A program made the position numbers and the translations under genes. The notes under the pieces are model-generated. The model searched no databases, was not told where the DNA came from, and saw nothing but the letters and a program-made list of their open reading frames with translations. Of a stretch of DNA of 38,207 nucleotides, positions 37,675 through 38,207 are shown one piece after another. The stretch's first letter is position 1; each line of letters opens with the position of its first letter. Source of the stretch: Sphingomonas sp. UBA978 (GTDB taxonomy: Bacteria; Pseudomonadota; Alphaproteobacteria; Sphingomonadales; Sphingomonadaceae); contig NZ_DBBS01000018.1 of NCBI RefSeq assembly GCF_002292295.1, positions 310,444 through 348,650 on the forward strand, in the 5' to 3' direction.

Positions 37675-38207
37675 GATGAACGTGGAAGTGATCTCGAAGG
37701 CGACCGGTGCGATCACCGAAGTGGCCGGCGACGCGATCGATCTCGACGCCCCGAGCATCGTCCGCCTCGATATCACCCGCGCACAGGTCGCGGGCTTCGA
37801 GCAGCAGGGCGCCGACCTCCTCATCCGGCTGGCCGATGGCGAGACCATCCGCATCGTCGATTTCTATCCCCCCAATGCCACCGTCCCCAACGATCTCGTC
37901 CTGCGCGAGAATGACGGCAGCCTGTGGCTCGCGAAGCCCGGCGCCGGCGCGCCCCGCTTCTCGCTGATCCAGGACCTCGACGACCTGCTCGCCGCGCACG
38001 GCGGCAGCGGCGGCTCGTCGCTCGCCATTACCGCGCTGCTCGGCGGTCTCGCTGCCGCCGCCGGCATCGCCGCGATCGCGAGCGGCAGCGGCGGCGACGA
38101 CGACGCCCGGCCGAGCGGCGGGCAGGAACCCGATCCCGGCACCCCCGCCCCCGATCGCGATCCGCCCGCCGCGCCGACCGGCGCGGTCCGTGGCGACGGC
38201 GCGGCGG
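37675..38207 (+). CDS. BapA-prefix-type adhesin, C-terminus outside window
   Basis: The frame is open from the ATG at 37675 (AGGGAGA five to ten bases upstream) to the right edge, 177 codons. It starts with the BapA/LapF-type prefix domain: NVEVISKATGAITEVAGDAI, SIVRLDITRAQVAGFEQQGA, DLLIRLADGETIRIVDFYPP, LVLRENDGSLWLAKPG. A hydrophobic segment follows at about residues 117-133 (SLAITALLGGLAAAAGIAAI). The last visible part is an Asp/Pro/Gly-rich linker (DDDARPSGGQEPDPGTPAPD) that normally leads into long Ig-like repeats. Such proteins are very large surface adhesins, secreted by a type I system, that hold cells in biofilms. Only the N-terminal region is visible here. Confidence 0.9.

Overview
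The window looks like a piece of chromosome from a Sphingomonas-type alphaproteobacterium (Sphingomonadaceae). This is inferred from the very high GC content, the dense ATGA/GTGA-overlapping operons, and the gene families: Tat-exported TldD-like proteins beside DUF4159/MoxR/DUF58/BatA genes, CopA/CopB with Met-Asp-His repeats, a TreY/TreZ trehalose locus, a BapA-prefix adhesin, and GGAAC-N16/17-CGTT promoters like those used by the alphaproteobacterial general stress sigma factor EcfG. No tRNA, rRNA, CRISPR array, prophage or insertion sequence was seen.

Layout. (1) 1-9004, minus strand: a probable seven-gene operon read right to left, encoding a Tat-signal TldD-like metalloprotease, a TldE/PmbA-like partner, an exported DUF4159 protein, a MoxR AAA+ ATPase, a DUF58 (VWA-like) protein, a BatA-like membrane protein and a large three-helix membrane protein that runs off the left edge. 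Two repeat elements lie between genes, one of them over the ribosome binding site of the DUF4159 gene. (2) 9076-10631: three small stress or envelope genes (DUF3597, DUF4142 lipoprotein, CsbD); the last two have EcfG-like promoters and a shared terminator. (3) 10648-13358: a class I glutamine amidotransferase coupled to an RNase H-like protein, then, divergently, a small conserved protein coupled to a spore-photolyase-like radical SAM enzyme. (4) 13369-17563: a YbbA/YbbP-type ABC transporter head to head with a TesA-like esterase lipoprotein, then a monothiol glutaredoxin. (5) 17587-24097: a rhamnogalacturonan (pectin RG-I) cluster with a DUF6250 protein and a PL26-type lyase on the minus strand, and two CE12-type esterases and an alpha/beta hydrolase on the plus strand. 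(6) 24137-25095: a 3-methyladenine DNA glycosylase, a possible Cys-rich leader peptide and a small secreted protein. (7) 25190-33417: glgX-treZ, a repeat element, then malQ-treY, which together convert glycogen or maltooligosaccharides to trehalose. (8) 33422-36354: copper resistance copA-copB on the minus strand. (9) 36587-38207: a winged-helix-like protein, two small unknown proteins and the N-terminus of a BapA-type adhesin that runs off the right edge.

Best candidates for something undescribed are the exported TldD/TldE + DUF4159 + MoxR/DUF58/Bat locus, whose function I do not know and whose TldD appears to have Asp at a metal-ligand Cys position; the cloverleaf-like repeat that contains the DUF4159 ribosome binding site; and the 13-codon, three-cysteine upstream ORF at 24769-24810.
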